NCBI RefSeq assembly: GCF_017639855.1
Contig: NZ_CP072115.1
Location: forward strand, 930,001 to 994,000
Length of the DNA stretch: 64,000 nt
Direction: 5' to 3'
From: Streptococcus sp. zg-86
GTDB lineage: Bacteria > Bacillota > Bacilli > Lactobacillales > Streptococcaceae
Part shown: piece after piece, positions 25,374 to 33,386 of the stretch
How the letters are laid out: the number at the start of each line of letters is the position of its first letter
How positions within the stretch are numbered: position 1 is the first letter of the stretch
Notes under the pieces: model-generated
Told to the model about the DNA's origin: nothing
Database searches by the model: none
What the model saw: the letters and a program-made list of their open reading frames with translations, nothing else
Position numbers and translations under genes: made by a program

Positions 25374-26213
25374 ATGACAAAAGCAGATAGAATTTTCAAA
25401 GAAAACATTCAAAAAATACTCGATGAGGGCGTCTTTTCAGAGAATGCCCGTCCACGTTATAAAGATGGGAATGTTGCAAATTCCAAATACATTACAGGCT
25501 CCTTTGCGGAATACGATTTGGCAAAGGGAGAATTTCCCATTACCACCTTACGTCCCATTCCGATTAAGGCAGCCATAAAAGAAGTTTGCTGGATTTACCA
25601 AGATCAGACCAATAGCCTTTCCGTTTTGAATGACAAATACGGTGTGACCTATTGGAATGACTGGGAAGTTGGAGCAACAGGAACGATTGGTGAGCGGTAT
25701 GGGGCTGTTGTCAAAAAACACCAGATTATCGATAAAATTCTCAAACAATTAACTGACAATCCGTGGAACCGTCGCAATATTATCTCGCTTTGGGACTATG
25801 AAGCCTTTGAGGAAACAGACGGTCTCTTGCCTTGCGCCTTTCAGACCATGTTTGATGTTAGACGAGTTGATGGAGACATCTATCTAGATGCCACATTGAC
25901 CCAGCGTAGTAATGATATGTTGGTAGCCCACCATATCAATGCCATGCAGTATGTGGCACTCCAAATGATGATTGCCAAACATTTCGGTTGGAAAGTTGGG
26001 AAATTCTTCTATTTCATCAATAATTTGCATATCTACGATAATCAATTTGAACAGGCTAAGGAGTTGCTCAATAGGGAGCCGAGTGATTGTCAGCCACGCT
26101 TAATCTTGAATGTACCAGATGGAACGAATTTTTACGACATCAAACCGGAAGATTTTGAATTAGTTGATTATCATCCAGTAAAACCGCAGCTCAAGTTTGA
26201 TTTAGCGATTTAG
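25374..26213 (+). CDS. thyA: Thymidylate synthase
   Basis: It methylates dUMP to dTMP with methylene-tetrahydrofolate, producing dihydrofolate that the nearby folA product recycles. The 279-residue protein has the nucleophile Cys in GLLPCAFQTMF, the phosphate-binding RSNDMLVAHHINAMQY and the NLHIYDNQ block. A TATACT-type -10 lies just before the ATG. Confidence 0.97.
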   Translation: MTKADRIFKENIQKILDEGVFSENARPRYKDGNVANSKYITGSFAEYDLAKGEFPITTLRPIPIKAAIKEVCWIYQDQTNSLSVLNDKYGVTYWNDWEVGATGTIGERYGAVVKKHQIIDKILKQLTDNPWNRRNIISLWDYEAFEETDGLLPCAFQTMFDVRRVDGDIYLDATLTQRSNDMLVAHHINAMQYVALQMMIAKHFGWKVGKFFYFINNLHIYDNQFEQAKELLNREPSDCQPRLILNVPDGTNFYDIKPEDFELVDYHPVKPQLKFDLAI

Positions 26214-26319
26214 CTGGTGAAAAATAAGGTTCAGGGTACTAGGTCATGCCTAGACTCTGCATTTTTTGCCAAATTTTGGTAAAATGTAATTCAAAGAAAA
26301 AATGAACAAGGAAGAAACA

Positions 26320-26832
26320 ATGCCAAAAAAAATTTCAGCCATTTGGGCGCAAGATGAGCAAGGTTTAATTGGTAAAGAAGGCAGTCTTCCCTGGTCTTTA
26401 CCAGCTGATTTAGAACATTTTAAACAAACAACGACAGGCCATGCGATGGTCATGGGACGTGTGACCTTTGAAGGAATGAATAAGCGAGTTCTTCCAAATC
26501 GTATTTCAATCATCTTGACCCATGATCCAGATTATCAAGTGGCTGATGACCGTGCTCTTGTGATGCACCATGTTTCAGAAGTGTTAGACTGGTACAATCA
26601 ACAGGACAAGAATCTCTATGTGATTGGTGGAGGCCAACTATTTTCGGCTTTTGAATCCCATTTAGACGAAATTGTCAGAACAGATATTCATAGTCGATTT
26701 GAAGGCGATACCTATTTTCCAAAGGGATTTGATTGGAGTGTTTTTAAAGAAACAAGCATGAACGACTATGAACGAGATGCGGAAAATCCTGTTGACTTTA
26801 CCGTGAGAATATTTGAAAGAAGAGAGAACTGA
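26320..26832 (+). CDS. folA: Dihydrofolate reductase
   Basis: It reduces dihydrofolate to tetrahydrofolate with NADPH and is the target of trimethoprim. I chose the ATG at 26320, behind AAGGAAG, over an ATG at 26302, giving 170 residues. Visible motifs are SAIWAQDEQGLIGKEGSLPW, DLEHFKQTT, HAMVMGRVTFEGM and the cofactor loop VIGGGQLF. It follows thyA after about 100 bases and is followed by a small membrane protein gene and clpX. Confidence 0.96.
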   Translation: MPKKISAIWAQDEQGLIGKEGSLPWSLPADLEHFKQTTTGHAMVMGRVTFEGMNKRVLPNRISIILTHDPDYQVADDRALVMHHVSEVLDWYNQQDKNLYVIGGGQLFSAFESHLDEIVRTDIHSRFEGDTYFPKGFDWSVFKETSMNDYERDAENPVDFTVRIFERREN

Positions 26833-26835
26833 TTC

Positions 26836-27006
26836 ATGCAGAAAAGTTTATTTGGTCTATTTACTGCAGTTTTATGTGGCATATGTGTGCTTTGTTCGAT
26901 TCAGGCTTTTCAGAAAAAGCGCTACGGACTAGCCCTTCTTTTTCTCTTAAATGCAGTAACCAATTTAGTAAATAGTATTCATGCCGTATATGGCGTATTA
27001 TTTTAA
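26836..27006 (+). CDS. 56-residue membrane protein between folA and clpX
   Basis: A short ATG frame starts three bases after the folA stop and ends 23 bases before clpX. It reads MQKSLFGLFTAVLCGICVLC..., with two hydrophobic helices (about 5-24 and 31-55) separated by a basic turn (QKKRYG). To my knowledge pneumococcus also has a small hypothetical gene between dhfr and clpX, which supports a real gene. The function is unknown. Confidence 0.75.
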   Translation: MQKSLFGLFTAVLCGICVLCSIQAFQKKRYGLALLFLLNAVTNLVNSIHAVYGVLF

Positions 27007-27029
27007 AGAGTGATAGGAACGAGATTAGA

Positions 27030-28259
27030 ATGACAGTACACCACCACCCATCAGAGCTTATCTACTGCTCATTTTGTGGAAAAAATCAAGAAGAAGTTAA
27101 AAAAATTATTGCAGGAAACAATGTCTTTATCTGTAATGAATGTGTGGAATTAGCCCAGGAAATTATCCGTGAAGAATTAGCAGAAGAAGTCTTGACTGAT
27201 TTAGCGGATACGCCAAAACCACAGGAATTACTCACTATTTTGAACCATTACGTTATCGGACAAGACCGTGCCAAACGTGCCTTGGCCGTAGCCGTATATA
27301 ATCACTACAAACGGATTAATTTTCAAGATAGCCGTGAGGAGGATGATGTTGATTTGCAAAAATCAAATATCCTCATGATTGGGCCAACCGGATCTGGTAA
27401 GACTTTTCTTGCTCAAACCTTAGCGAAGAGTTTGAATGTCCCATTTGCCATTGCCGATGCAACAGCCTTGACAGAAGCAGGCTATGTAGGAGAAGATGTT
27501 GAAAATATTCTCCTAAAACTCTTACAGGCAGCAGATTTTAATATTGACCGTGCAGAACGCGGTATTATCTATGTTGATGAAATTGATAAGATTGCTAAAA
27601 AAGGTGAGAATGTCTCGATTACCCGTGATGTTTCTGGTGAAGGTGTTCAGCAGGCCCTTCTGAAAATTATAGAAGGAACTGTTGCAAGTGTACCACCACA
27701 GGGTGGTCGCAAGCATCCACAGCAGGAAATGATTCAATTGGATACCAAAAATATTCTCTTTATCGTTGGGGGTGCCTTTGATGGTATTGAAGAAATTGTC
27801 AAGCAACGTATGGGTGAAAAAATTATTGGTTTTGGTCACAATAACCGTGCCATTGATGAAAAAGAATCCTACATGCAGCACATCATAGCTGATGATATTC
27901 AAAAATTTGGTATTATTCCAGAGTTAATTGGTCGCCTACCCGTTTTTGCAGCCCTAGATCAGTTGACGATTGATGATTTGATTCGGATTTTAACAGAGCC
28001 GAAAAACGCTCTTGTTAAGCAATACCAAACCTTGTTATCTTACGATGGTGTCGAGTTGGAATTTGACAAGGAAGCGCTCGAAGAAATTGCAAATAAAGCA
28101 ATTGAGCGAAAGACAGGTGCTCGTGGTTTACGCTCTATTATTGAAGAAACCATGCTAGATGTGATGTTCGAAATACCGAGTCAGGACGAAGTCAAGCGCG
28201 TGCGGATTACCAAAGACGCAGTTGATGGCAAGGCAGAGCCAATCCTAGAAAGGGCTTAA
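27030..28259 (+). CDS. clpX: ClpX ATPase subunit
   Basis: ClpX is the hexameric AAA+ unfoldase that feeds proteins to ClpP. The 409-residue protein has the zinc-binding domain (CSFC at residue 13, then CNEC), Walker A GPTGSGKT, Walker B IIYVDEIDKI, the RKH pore loop (GGRKHPQQ), the IGF loop that docks to ClpP (KIIGFGHN) and sensor-2 GARGLRSI. It is followed after 8 bases by engB, a common Firmicute pair. Confidence 0.97.
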   Translation: MTVHHHPSELIYCSFCGKNQEEVKKIIAGNNVFICNECVELAQEIIREELAEEVLTDLADTPKPQELLTILNHYVIGQDRAKRALAVAVYNHYKRINFQDSREEDDVDLQKSNILMIGPTGSGKTFLAQTLAKSLNVPFAIADATALTEAGYVGEDVENILLKLLQAADFNIDRAERGIIYVDEIDKIAKKGENVSITRDVSGEGVQQALLKIIEGTVASVPPQGGRKHPQQEMIQLDTKNILFIVGGAFDGIEEIVKQRMGEKIIGFGHNNRAIDEKESYMQHIIADDIQKFGIIPELIGRLPVFAALDQLTIDDLIRILTEPKNALVKQYQTLLSYDGVELEFDKEALEEIANKAIERKTGARGLRSIIEETMLDVMFEIPSQDEVKRVRITKDAVDGKAEPILERA

Positions 28260-28267
28260 GCAAGTAG

Positions 28268-28855
28268 ATGGAAATCAATACAAACAATGCAGAAATCCTT
28301 TTAAGTGCGGTTTCTAAGGCTCAGTATCCTCAAGACGATATGCCAGAAATTGCTCTAGCGGGACGGTCAAATGTTGGGAAGTCTTCTTTTATCAACACCC
28401 TACTTGGCCGTAAAAATCTTGCACGTACTTCCAGTAAACCAGGGAAAACACAGCAGTTAAACTTTTATAACATTGATGACAAGATCCGTTTTGTCGATGT
28501 ACCAGGTTATGGTTATGCGAAAGTTTCAAAGACTGAGCGTGCCAAATGGGGAAAAATGATTGAAGAATACCTAACGAACCGTGATAACTTACGGGCGGTA
28601 GTCAGTTTGGTCGATATGCGACATGAACCGTCAGCAGATGATGTCCAAATGTACGAATTCTTAAAATATTATGAAATTCCTGTTATTGTTGTCGCCACAA
28701 AGGCAGATAAAATTCCCCGTGGAAAATGGAATAAGCATGAATCCATGATTAAGAAAAAACTAGATTTTGACAAAAATGACCAATTTGTCGTCTTTTCGTC
28801 AGAGACAAGACATGGATTTGATCAGGCTTGGGAGAGCATTTTGAATGAAATTTAG
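28268..28855 (+). CDS. engB: Ribosome-biogenesis GTPase EngB (YsxC/YihA)
   Basis: An essential GTPase needed for late 50S assembly. The 195-residue protein has G1 GRSNVGKS, G2/switch SSKPGKTQQL, G3 DVPGYGYA, G4 ATKADKI and G5 VFSSETRHG. It is co-transcribed with clpX and ends at a terminator before the L10 leader. Confidence 0.97.
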   Translation: MEINTNNAEILLSAVSKAQYPQDDMPEIALAGRSNVGKSSFINTLLGRKNLARTSSKPGKTQQLNFYNIDDKIRFVDVPGYGYAKVSKTERAKWGKMIEEYLTNRDNLRAVVSLVDMRHEPSADDVQMYEFLKYYEIPVIVVATKADKIPRGKWNKHESMIKKKLDFDKNDQFVVFSSETRHGFDQAWESILNEI

Positions 28856-28886
28856 AAAAATGTAGTAAGACATGCTACATTTTTTA
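28856..28886 (+). terminator. Terminator after engB
   Basis: AAAAATGTAG pairs with CTACATTTTT and a further T run follows. Confidence 0.85.
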
Positions 28887-28906
28887 ATTTTTTTGAGTAA
28901 AAACTC

Positions 28907-29060
28907 TTGCAAAGACGCAAAAAGTATGATAGTATAAATAAGGTTTGAAAAAACTGACCTAAGACAGTAGGGGAGCTGGACTCATAAATATCCTACCGAG
29001 GCACAAAACGGATAGAAAACGTATTTGTACTTTCGTGTCTAGGTTTGGCGCGTTTTTTTA
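28907..29060 (+). ncRNA. Promoter and L10-type autoregulatory leader of rplJL
   Basis: TTGCAA (28907-28912) and TAGTAT (28930-28935) form a promoter. The leader from about 28941 has features of the Firmicute ribosomal-protein L10 leader: CAGTAGG (28965-28971) pairs with CCTACCG (28992-28998), and a final stem ends at GCGCGTTTTTTT (29047-29059). Excess L10 (with L12) is expected to bind it and reduce rplJL expression. Confidence 0.8.
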
Positions 29061-29105
29061 TTGGAACAAGCTCAAACCCAAAATAATAACGGAGGTAAAA
29101 CACTA

Positions 29106-29606
29106 ATGAGTGAAGCTATTATCGCTAAAAAAGCAGAATTAGTTGATCAAGTTGCTGAGAAGATGAAAGCTGCAGCATCTATCGTAGTTGTGGATGCACG
29201 TGGTTTGACAGTTGAGCAAGATACCGTTCTTCGTCGTGACTTACGCGGAAGCGAAGTTGAGTACAAGGTTATCAAAAACTCAATCTTACGTCGTGCAGCT
29301 GAAAAAGCTGGTCTTGAAGAACTTGCATCAATTTTTGTTGGACCATCTGCCATTGCATTTTCAAATGAAGATGTTATTGCACCAGCAAAAATCTTGAACG
29401 ACTTTGCTAAAACAGCTGAAGCCCTTGAAATCAAAGGTGGTGCTATCGAAGGTAAAGTTTCTTCTAAAGAAGAAATCCAAGCTCTTGCAGCATTGCCAAA
29501 CAGAGAAGGCATGCTTTCTATGCTCTTGTCTGTACTTCAAGCACCAGTTCGCAACGTTGCATACGCTGTCAAAGCTGTTGCAGAAAGCAAAGAAGACGCT
29601 GCTTAA
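29106..29606 (+). CDS. rplJ: 50S ribosomal protein L10
   Basis: L10 anchors the L7/L12 stalk on the ribosome and autoregulates its operon. The 166-residue protein starts at the ATG at 29106, behind GGAGG at 29091-29095. Conserved blocks are MSEAIIAKKAELVDQVAEK, VVDARGLTV, VIKNSILRRA and a C-terminal L12-binding helix. rplL follows after 73 bases. Confidence 0.97.
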   Translation: MSEAIIAKKAELVDQVAEKMKAAASIVVVDARGLTVEQDTVLRRDLRGSEVEYKVIKNSILRRAAEKAGLEELASIFVGPSAIAFSNEDVIAPAKILNDFAKTAEALEIKGGAIEGKVSSKEEIQALAALPNREGMLSMLLSVLQAPVRNVAYAVKAVAESKEDAA

Positions 29607-29679
29607 TGCGTCAACGCGTAGCCTAGTGCTACAACCATCTATTATTTAATAAAAACAAAACTATTTGGAGGAAATAACA

Positions 29680-30048
29680 ATGGCATTGAACATTGAAAAC
29701 ATTATTGCTGAAATTAAAGAAGCTTCAATCCTTGAGCTTAACGATCTTGTAAAAGCGATCGAAGAAGAATTTGGTGTAACTGCAGCTGCTCCTGTAGCTG
29801 TTGCTGCAGCTGGTGCTGCTGATACTGCAGCTGCTAAAGATTCATTCGACGTTGAATTGACATCTGCTGGTGACAAAAAAGTTGGTGTTATCAAAGTTGT
29901 ACGTGAAATCACAGGTCTTGGTCTTAAAGAAGCTAAAGAACTTGTTGATGGAGCACCTGCATTGGTTAAAGAAGGCGTTGCAACTGCAGAAGCTGAAGAA
30001 ATCAAAGCTAAATTGGAAGAAGCTGGAGCTTCAGTTACTTTGAAATAA
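29680..30048 (+). CDS. rplL: 50S ribosomal protein L7/L12
   Basis: The 122-residue stalk protein recruits translation GTPases. It starts at the ATG at 29680 behind GGAGG; the TTG at 29665 is only in-frame read-through of the ribosome site. It has the N-terminal dimer domain, an Ala-rich hinge and the C-terminal factor-binding domain (KKVGVIKVVREITGLGLKEA). Confidence 0.98.
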   Translation: MALNIENIIAEIKEASILELNDLVKAIEEEFGVTAAAPVAVAAAGAADTAAAKDSFDVELTSAGDKKVGVIKVVREITGLGLKEAKELVDGAPALVKEGVATAEAEEIKAKLEEAGASVTLK

Positions 30049-30068
30049 TCTAGTAGCAATTTTACGCA

Positions 30069-30096
30069 ACATGGGGTATTTACCTCATGTTTTTTA
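30069..30096 (+). terminator. Terminator of rplJL
   Basis: ACATGGGGT pairs with ACCTCATGT around a four-base loop; TTTTTT follows. Confidence 0.85.
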
Positions 30097-30113
30097 TTAT
30101 CTGTTTCCTATTT

Positions 30114-30163
30114 CAACATAAGATGTTGTTTTTTTCAACATTTTGATAGATTTTTGGTATAAT
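30114..30163 (+). promoter_or_regulatory. lacR promoter with candidate LacR operator
   Basis: The inverted repeat ATGTTG (30123-30128), seven bases, CAACAT (30136-30141) covers the -35 region of a TATAAT at 30158-30163. A further CAACAT half-site lies at 30114-30119. The same geometry occurs at the lacA promoter. Confidence 0.65.
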
Positions 30164-30192
30164 GAAAATAAGAAAGAAATGGAGAAAAGACA

Positions 30193-30954
30193 ATGAACAA
30201 ACAAGAGCGGTTAGAGGAAATTACACGGTTGGTCTATAAAAAAGGGACGGTTCGGATTTCAGAGATTGTGGCTTCTCTTAATGTGACAGATATGACGGTT
30301 AGGAGAGATTTTAGTGAGCTAGAAGAAAAGGGCGTATTGACAAAAATTCATGGAGGAGCCCGCAGTAATAAAGCCTTTCTGCTACGAGAATTTTCTCATT
30401 CCGAAAAGCATGTTCAAAATATTGAAGCCAAACGAAATATTGCTAAGAAGGCTGCAGCTCTGATTGAGGATGGTGATACAATCTTTTTAGGACCAGGAAC
30501 AACTGTGGCCTGTCTAGCAGAAGTGATTGACAATCCGAAACTGACGGTCATGACCAACTGTCTCCCTATCTTTACGATTTTATCACACAAGAAATCAGAG
30601 CAATTTCAATTGTATTTACTAGGCGGTGAATGGCGACAAGTGACAGAATCATTTGTTGGCGAAATGGCAAATACTGTCTTAGAAAAAATGCACTTTAGTA
30701 AAATATTTTTTAGTAGCAATGCAGTTAAAGGTAAAGATATCATGACATCAACCCTTACTGAAGCTTATACTCAACAATTGGCCTTGCAACATTCACTAGA
30801 AAAGTACCTTTTAATCGATACGACCAAGATTGGTAAAGAAGATTTTACAACTTTTTGTCACCTAGATGATGTGACAGCAGTTATTTGTGATAGCGATGTA
30901 GAGGATGAAGAGCTCCGCTATTTGTCGACCTATACAGAAGTTATCAGCTCCTAA
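30193..30954 (+). CDS. lacR: Lactose phosphotransferase repressor LacR (DeoR family)
   Basis: LacR represses the tagatose-6-phosphate lac genes; the usual inducer is tagatose-6-phosphate. The 253-residue protein has the DeoR helix-turn-helix (VTDMTVRRDFSELEEKGVLTKIHGG) and sensor domain (DGDTIFLGPGTTVACLAEVI). It precedes lacA in the same direction, is separated by a terminator, and shares an operator-like inverted repeat with the lacA promoter. Its neighbours make LacR much likelier than another DeoR role. Confidence 0.9.
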   Translation: MNKQERLEEITRLVYKKGTVRISEIVASLNVTDMTVRRDFSELEEKGVLTKIHGGARSNKAFLLREFSHSEKHVQNIEAKRNIAKKAAALIEDGDTIFLGPGTTVACLAEVIDNPKLTVMTNCLPIFTILSHKKSEQFQLYLLGGEWRQVTESFVGEMANTVLEKMHFSKIFFSSNAVKGKDIMTSTLTEAYTQQLALQHSLEKYLLIDTTKIGKEDFTTFCHLDDVTAVICDSDVEDEELRYLSTYTEVISS

Positions 30955-31044
30955 GCCAGTTTGGTTAGTAATGAATGAGCTTGTTCCTACAGTTTGTCGG
31001 ATGAATCTATTCATTTTTATCAAATGATAATTTGATATGATGTT

Positions 31045-31077
31045 AAAAGCAACAGTTGTCATTATTGTTGCTTTTTT
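31045..31077 (+). terminator. Terminator between lacR and lacA
   Basis: AAAGCAACA (31046-31054) pairs with TGTTGCTTT (31066-31074), followed by T. Its 3' end touches the lacA operator. Confidence 0.75.
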
Positions 31078-31140
31078 GTTGTGTTTTTCAACAAAAATAA
31101 CACAAAAAATGTTGACTTCTTGTTTTGTTTTCGATATAAT
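31076..31140 (+). promoter_or_regulatory. lacABD promoter with LacR-type operator
   Basis: TTGACT (31112-31117) and TATAAT (31135-31140) are 17 bases apart. TTGTTG (31076-31081), seven bases, CAACAA (31089-31094) matches the lacR operator in spacing. An ATGTTG half-site (31109-31114) overlaps the -35. Confidence 0.75.
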
Positions 31141-31225
31141 ACAAACATAAAAGCAAACTGCTTTTACACTGTTTTGCAAAACAATCTTTCCGGAAAAAGA
31201 AACAACGTTACACAAGGAGAAAACA

Positions 31226-31648
31226 ATGACAATTATTATCGGTGCTGATCCAGCAGGTGTACAGCTAAAAAATGTTCTGTATCATTATCTTGTAGATTTG
31301 GGTTATCCCGTTCTTGATGTTAGTGATGGGAAAGATTTTGTAGACACTACCTTAGCAATCGCAAAGGAAGTAAATAAACAAGAAGGCAATCTAGGTATTG
31401 CAATTGATGCCTACGGCGTTGGTTCCTTCATGACAGCTACCAAACTTAAGGGGATGATTGCGGCAGAAGTTTCAGATGAACGCTCTGCCTATATGACGCG
31501 TGGACATAATAATTCACGTATCATTACACTTGGTAGTGAGATTGTTGGTGAAGGATTAGCGAAGAATATCGTGAAAGGATTTGTAGAAGGCGTCTATGAT
31601 GGTGGTCGTCACCAAATTCGTGTCGATATGCTCAATAAAATGTGCTAG
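31226..31648 (+). CDS. lacA: Galactose-6-phosphate isomerase subunit LacA
   Basis: With LacB it isomerises galactose-6-phosphate to tagatose-6-phosphate. The 140-residue RpiB-like protein has IIIGADPAGVQLKN, GIAIDAYGVGSFM and MTRGHNNSRIITLG. It is the first gene of lacABD, with GGAG 9 bases upstream, and follows the operator-bearing promoter. Its length is normal for the subunit. Confidence 0.95.
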   Translation: MTIIIGADPAGVQLKNVLYHYLVDLGYPVLDVSDGKDFVDTTLAIAKEVNKQEGNLGIAIDAYGVGSFMTATKLKGMIAAEVSDERSAYMTRGHNNSRIITLGSEIVGEGLAKNIVKGFVEGVYDGGRHQIRVDMLNKMC

Positions 31649-31678
31649 TATCTGTTGTATACAAAGGAGAGAAAAAAC

Positions 31679-32194
31679 ATGAAAATTGCAGTTGGATGCG
31701 ATCATATTGTAACCTATGAAAAGATTGCAGTTGTGAATTATTTAAAAAATCAAGGCTATGATGTTCTGGATTGTGGCACCTATGACAGTGTGAGAACTCA
31801 TTATCCGATTTTTGGTAAAAAGGTTGGAGAAGCAGTTGTTAGTGGCGAAGCAGATTTGGGAATCTGTATTTGTGGAACAGGGGTTGGAATCAATAACGCT
31901 GTCAATAAAGTACCAGGTGTTCGTTCAGCCCTTGTCAGAGATATGACATCAGCCTTGTATGCTAAAACAGAATTAAATGCGAATGTTATCGGTTTTGGTG
32001 GTAAGATAACTGGCGAATTATTGATGTGCGATATTATTGATGCCTTTATTCAAGCAGAATATCAGCCTACTGAAGAGAATCGGCAGTTGATTGAAAAACT
32101 GGCAAAAATTGAAACAATCAATCAAGAGCAAACAGATGGTAGCTTCTTCGATGAATTTCTTGAAAAATGGAATCGTGGCGAATACCATGACTAG
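31679..32194 (+). CDS. lacB: Galactose-6-phosphate isomerase subunit LacB
   Basis: This is the second subunit of the isomerase, 171 residues from the ATG at 31679, behind AAAGGAGAG. RpiB-type motifs are VGCDHIVTYEKIAV, ICICGTGVGINNAVNK and VIGFGGKITG. In the standard lac operon lacC comes next; here lacD starts only 30 bases after the stop. Confidence 0.96.
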   Translation: MKIAVGCDHIVTYEKIAVVNYLKNQGYDVLDCGTYDSVRTHYPIFGKKVGEAVVSGEADLGICICGTGVGINNAVNKVPGVRSALVRDMTSALYAKTELNANVIGFGGKITGELLMCDIIDAFIQAEYQPTEENRQLIEKLAKIETINQEQTDGSFFDEFLEKWNRGEYHD

Positions 32195-32223
32195 TCATGC
32201 CAAATACAAATAGGGAGTATACA

Positions 32224-33219
32224 ATGACAGTACAGACACAGAAATATGCGTTAATGGAAAAAGTGAGCAATAAAGAGGGAATCATTTCTGCCCTTGCTTT
32301 TGATCAGCGTGGTGCTTTGAAAAAAATGATGGCTAAGTATCAGGAAACTGAGCCTACAGTAGAAGATATTGAATTATTAAAATCAATCGTCTCAGAAGAA
32401 TTGACACCATATTCATCTTCTATCCTGCTTGATCCTGAATATGGACTTCCTGCTGCTCAGATTCGTGATTCTCAGTCAGGATTATTACTGGCATATGAAA
32501 AAACAGGCTATGACGCAACAACGACCAGTCGTTTACCAGATTGCCTAGTCGAATGGTCAGTAAAACGCCTTAAGAAAGAAGGAGCAGATGCCATTAAGTT
32601 TCTCTTATACTACGATGTGGACGGAGATCCGTATGTGAATTTGCAGAAACATGCCTATATTGAGCGCATTGGATCAGAGTGTGCTGCCGAAGGTCTGCCA
32701 TTTTTCTTGGAAATTTTGAGTTATGATGAAACGATAGAGGATGCAGGTAGTATCGCTTATGCCAAGGTAAAACCGCGAAAAGTGATTGAAGCGATGAGTA
32801 TTTTCTCTGATAAACGTTTTGGAATAGATGTTTTGAAGGTTGAAGTACCTGTTAACATGGCTTATGTAGAAGGCTTTGCGCAGGGAAATGAGATTGCCTA
32901 TACGAAAGAAGAGGCAGCAACTTATTTTAAACAGCAAGATGAAGCAACTTCTCTTCCATATATTTATTTGAGTGCAGGGGTATCTGCCAGTCTTTTCCAA
33001 GAAACCTTGGAATTTGCACACGAATCTGGAGCAGCTTTCAATGGTGTACTATGCGGTCGTGCTACTTGGGCTGATTCTGTTCAAATCTATATGGAACAAG
33101 GAGAAGAAGCTGCAAGAGAATGGTTGCGTACAGAGGGCCGTCAAAATATCGAATCGCTCAATGCTGTTTTAGAAAAGACTGCACATTCTTGGAAAGAAAG
33201 AGTTTCATCATCTAAATAA
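32224..33219 (+). CDS. lacD: Tagatose-1,6-bisphosphate aldolase LacD
   Basis: It cleaves tagatose-1,6-bisphosphate to glyceraldehyde-3-phosphate and dihydroxyacetone phosphate. The 331-residue class I aldolase starts at the ATG at 32224. Conserved segments are ISALAFDQRGALKKMM, SSILLDPEYGLPAA, the catalytic-Lys region FGIDVLKVEVPVNM and SAGVSASLFQETL. In some streptococci LacD paralogues also regulate virulence genes. lacC, the kinase that makes its substrate, is not in this operon. Confidence 0.95.
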   Translation: MTVQTQKYALMEKVSNKEGIISALAFDQRGALKKMMAKYQETEPTVEDIELLKSIVSEELTPYSSSILLDPEYGLPAAQIRDSQSGLLLAYEKTGYDATTTSRLPDCLVEWSVKRLKKEGADAIKFLLYYDVDGDPYVNLQKHAYIERIGSECAAEGLPFFLEILSYDETIEDAGSIAYAKVKPRKVIEAMSIFSDKRFGIDVLKVEVPVNMAYVEGFAQGNEIAYTKEEAATYFKQQDEATSLPYIYLSAGVSASLFQETLEFAHESGAAFNGVLCGRATWADSVQIYMEQGEEAAREWLRTEGRQNIESLNAVLEKTAHSWKERVSSSK

Positions 33220-33220
33220 A

Positions 33221-33257
33221 TGTAAAGGTTTACAAGGATGCTGTTTCATGATATAAT
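33221..33257 (+). promoter_or_regulatory. lacTFEG promoter with cre-like dyad
   Basis: TTTACA (33229-33234) and TATAAT (33252-33257) are 17 bases apart. The -35 lies in the dyad TGTAAAGGTTTACA (33221-33234), similar to a CcpA cre site but with GG at the centre. Glucose repression is a reasonable inference. Confidence 0.65.
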
Positions 33258-33280
33258 TGTTTCGTTAGTTTTTATAGAGT

Positions 33281-33358
33281 GGATTGTAACTAAGAAAATT
33301 AGGCAAGACCGCAGATGAATGAGGGAAAATCCTTCATTTCATTTGTGGTCTTTTGTAT
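33281..33358 (+). promoter_or_regulatory. Ribonucleic antiterminator (RAT) and terminator before lacT
   Basis: GGATTGTAAC plus TAAGAAAATTAGGCAAGACC (33281-33310) fits the RAT target of BglG/LicT-type proteins. It overlaps the 5' arm of a terminator whose stem runs from GACC (33307-33310) to GGTC (33347-33350), followed by TTTTG. Binding of LacT to the RAT would prevent the terminator and allow lacTFEG expression. Confidence 0.85.
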
Positions 33359-33386
33359 TTTAAAAATAAAGGAGAATATCATTTAC

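Noticed and set aside
27522..27902. - strand open frame in clpX
   Set aside because: It is antisense to the conserved AAA+ domain; no ribosome site.
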